Shown here: positions 23,289 to 25,438 of the stretch, piece by piece | Layout of the letters: every line of letters begins with the position of its first letter | How positions within the stretch are numbered: the stretch's first letter is position 1 | Assembly: GCA_040904745.1 (NCBI GenBank) | Contig: JBBDSW010000140.1 | Span: forward strand, 1-25,438 | Direction: 5' to 3' | Origin: T1Sed10-7 sp040904745 | GTDB lineage: Bacteria; Actinomycetota; Nitriliruptoria; Nitriliruptorales; Nitriliruptoraceae | Length of the DNA stretch: 25,438 nt | Program-made: the position numbers and the translations under genes | Notes under the pieces: generated by a model | What the model saw: only the letters and a program-made list of their open reading frames with translations | Told to the model about the DNA's origin: nothing | Databases searched by the model: none

Positions 23289-24254
23289 TCAACCCCAGGT
23301 GACCAGCTCCGCGGGGTCCGCGTTGGCCCCGCACACGATGACACCGACGCGCTCGCCCGCTTCGGGCTCGTAGATCCCGGCGGTCAGCGCGGCCAGCGCC
23401 GTGGCACCACCGGGTTCGGCGAGCTGGCGCGCAGCCTCCCACAGCCACCGCTGGGCACGCTCCACCTGCTGGTCGGTGACCACGAGCGCCGCGTGGAGGC
23501 GATCGCGCACGGCCCACGCATGTGCCCCGATCCGACGGGCACCGAGCGCGGAGGCGGCCGCGCCGCTGACCTCGATGTCGACCGGCTTCCCGGCGTCCAG
23601 CGCCGTTCGCAGGGTCGCCGTCCCCGCCGTCTCGACGGCGACGACCCTGACGGAGGTCGGGACCGCGGCGAGCGTGCCGGCCAACAGGCCACCACCGCCA
23701 CAGGCAACCAGCACCGTGTCGAGCCCATCGGCCTGCTCGAGGAACTCCGCGGCTGCCGTGCCCTGGCCCGCCACCACCGGCGCCTGATCGTAGGCATGGG
23801 CCATCGCGGCTCCCGTTGCCACCCGGCGTTCCTCGGCCGCGGCGAAGGCATCGGCGTAGACGCCGTCGACGACGACCAGCTCGGCGCCGAGGGCCGCGAT
23901 CGGGTCGCGCTTGGCCCGCGGGGAGGTCGCAGGGACGACCACCGTCGCGTGGACGCCCAGCCGGTGCGCGGCCCAGGCCACGGCCAGTCCGAAGTTGCCC
24001 CCGGAGGCGGCGATGACCCCGGCCTCGGTGACGGTGTCGACCAGCCCCGGATCCGTGAGCAGCGACGTCGCGCCGCGGACCTTGAACGACCCGGTCGGCT
24101 GCAGCTGATCGAGCTTCAGCCGCACCACCTCCGCACGCCCGGGGAGCCCCAGCGCCTCCCGCGGCACCGTCCAGACCGGCGTCGGTCGCAGATGTGGCCG
24201 GATCCGCGCACCGGCCGCTGCCACGTCGGCGGATGTCACAGGTTCCATGGCCAC
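23289..24254 (-). CDS. PLP-dependent threonine/serine dehydratase-like enzyme
   Basis: 321 residues of fold-type II PLP enzyme. Visible: the PLP-binding lysine K58 (QPTGSFKVRGA), the substrate loop SGGNFG (about 84-89), and the Gly-rich phosphate cup CGGGGLLAG. There is no C-terminal ACT regulatory domain, so it is of the short, catabolic or generalist kind. Likely reaction: deamination of L-threonine or L-serine to a 2-keto acid and ammonia; a racemase or hydroxyaspartate lyase is possible in this family. GTG at 24254 has a GGGAG SD five bases upstream; the ATG at 24248 is an alternative. It starts 23 bases after clpX, so may be cotranscribed, but nothing links it to proteolysis. Substrate is uncertain. 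Confidence 0.85.
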   Translation of the reverse strand: MAMEPVTSADVAAAGARIRPHLRPTPVWTVPREALGLPGRAEVVRLKLDQLQPTGSFKVRGATSLLTDPGLVDTVTEAGVIAASGGNFGLAVAWAAHRLGVHATVVVPATSPRAKRDPIAALGAELVVVDGVYADAFAAAEERRVATGAAMAHAYDQAPVVAGQGTAAAEFLEQADGLDTVLVACGGGGLLAGTLAAVPTSVRVVAVETAGTATLRTALDAGKPVDIEVSGAAASALGARRIGAHAWAVRDRLHAALVVTDQQVERAQRWLWEAARQLAEPGGATALAALTAGIYEPEAGERVGVIVCGANADPAELVTWG

Positions 24255-24277
24255 ACCGGCTCCCGAGCGCCGTCAGC

Positions 24278-25438
<1,161 letters not shown>

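Overview
The window looks like chromosome from a very GC-rich actinobacterium. The evidence is the strong G/C bias at third codon positions, frequent GTG and TTG starts, and the gene chain clpX, valS, folC, ndk, mreBCD, mrdA, rodA followed by a radical-SAM pair and probable RNase E/G, which is a familiar actinobacterial arrangement. Long acidic tails on FolC and MreC would suit a halophilic or haloalkaliphilic lineage such as the Nitriliruptoria, but that placement is inference. Almost everything is on the minus strand, so transcription runs from high to low coordinates; only a second dhaL and an IclR-type regulator (17.2-18.7 kb) are on the plus strand.

In order of minus-strand transcription: a ClpX fragment missing its N-terminal zinc domain (24278-25438), a PLP-dependent threonine/serine dehydratase-like enzyme, a DUF2157-type membrane protein overlapping a membrane-anchored protein of unknown function, and valyl-tRNA synthetase. 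Next comes a dihydroxyacetone (DHA) kinase locus at 12.6-18.7 kb, lying between valS and folC. Then follow folC, ndk, a short RadC-like JAB protein, mreB-mreC-mreD, mrdA (PBP2), rodA, the radical-SAM pair (TIGR03960 and TIGR03936 types), and the start of a probable RNase E/G gene cut by the left edge.

The DHA locus is the most distinctive part. dhaK and dhaL are followed by one gene encoding a DhaM EIIA domain, an HPr domain and a full-length PTS enzyme I, so the whole phosphate path from PEP to the DhaL-bound nucleotide could sit in one polypeptide plus DhaL. A second, apparently intact dhaL is transcribed divergently with an IclR-family regulator. The divergent intergenic region holds a perfect palindrome resembling an IclR-type operator, candidate promoters, and a dhaK leader made of four consecutive perfect stem-loops. 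Between dhaL and dhaM lie a perfect 17-bp hairpin and a second hairpin whose loop could form a pseudoknot or pair with the dhaM Shine-Dalgarno. These RNA elements are visible in the sequence; their function is inference.

The rest is housekeeping: protein quality control, translation, folate and nucleotide metabolism, and the rod-shape elongation machinery. Start codons were chosen from Shine-Dalgarno (SD) sequences and family alignment, and several are well inside the longest open frame.
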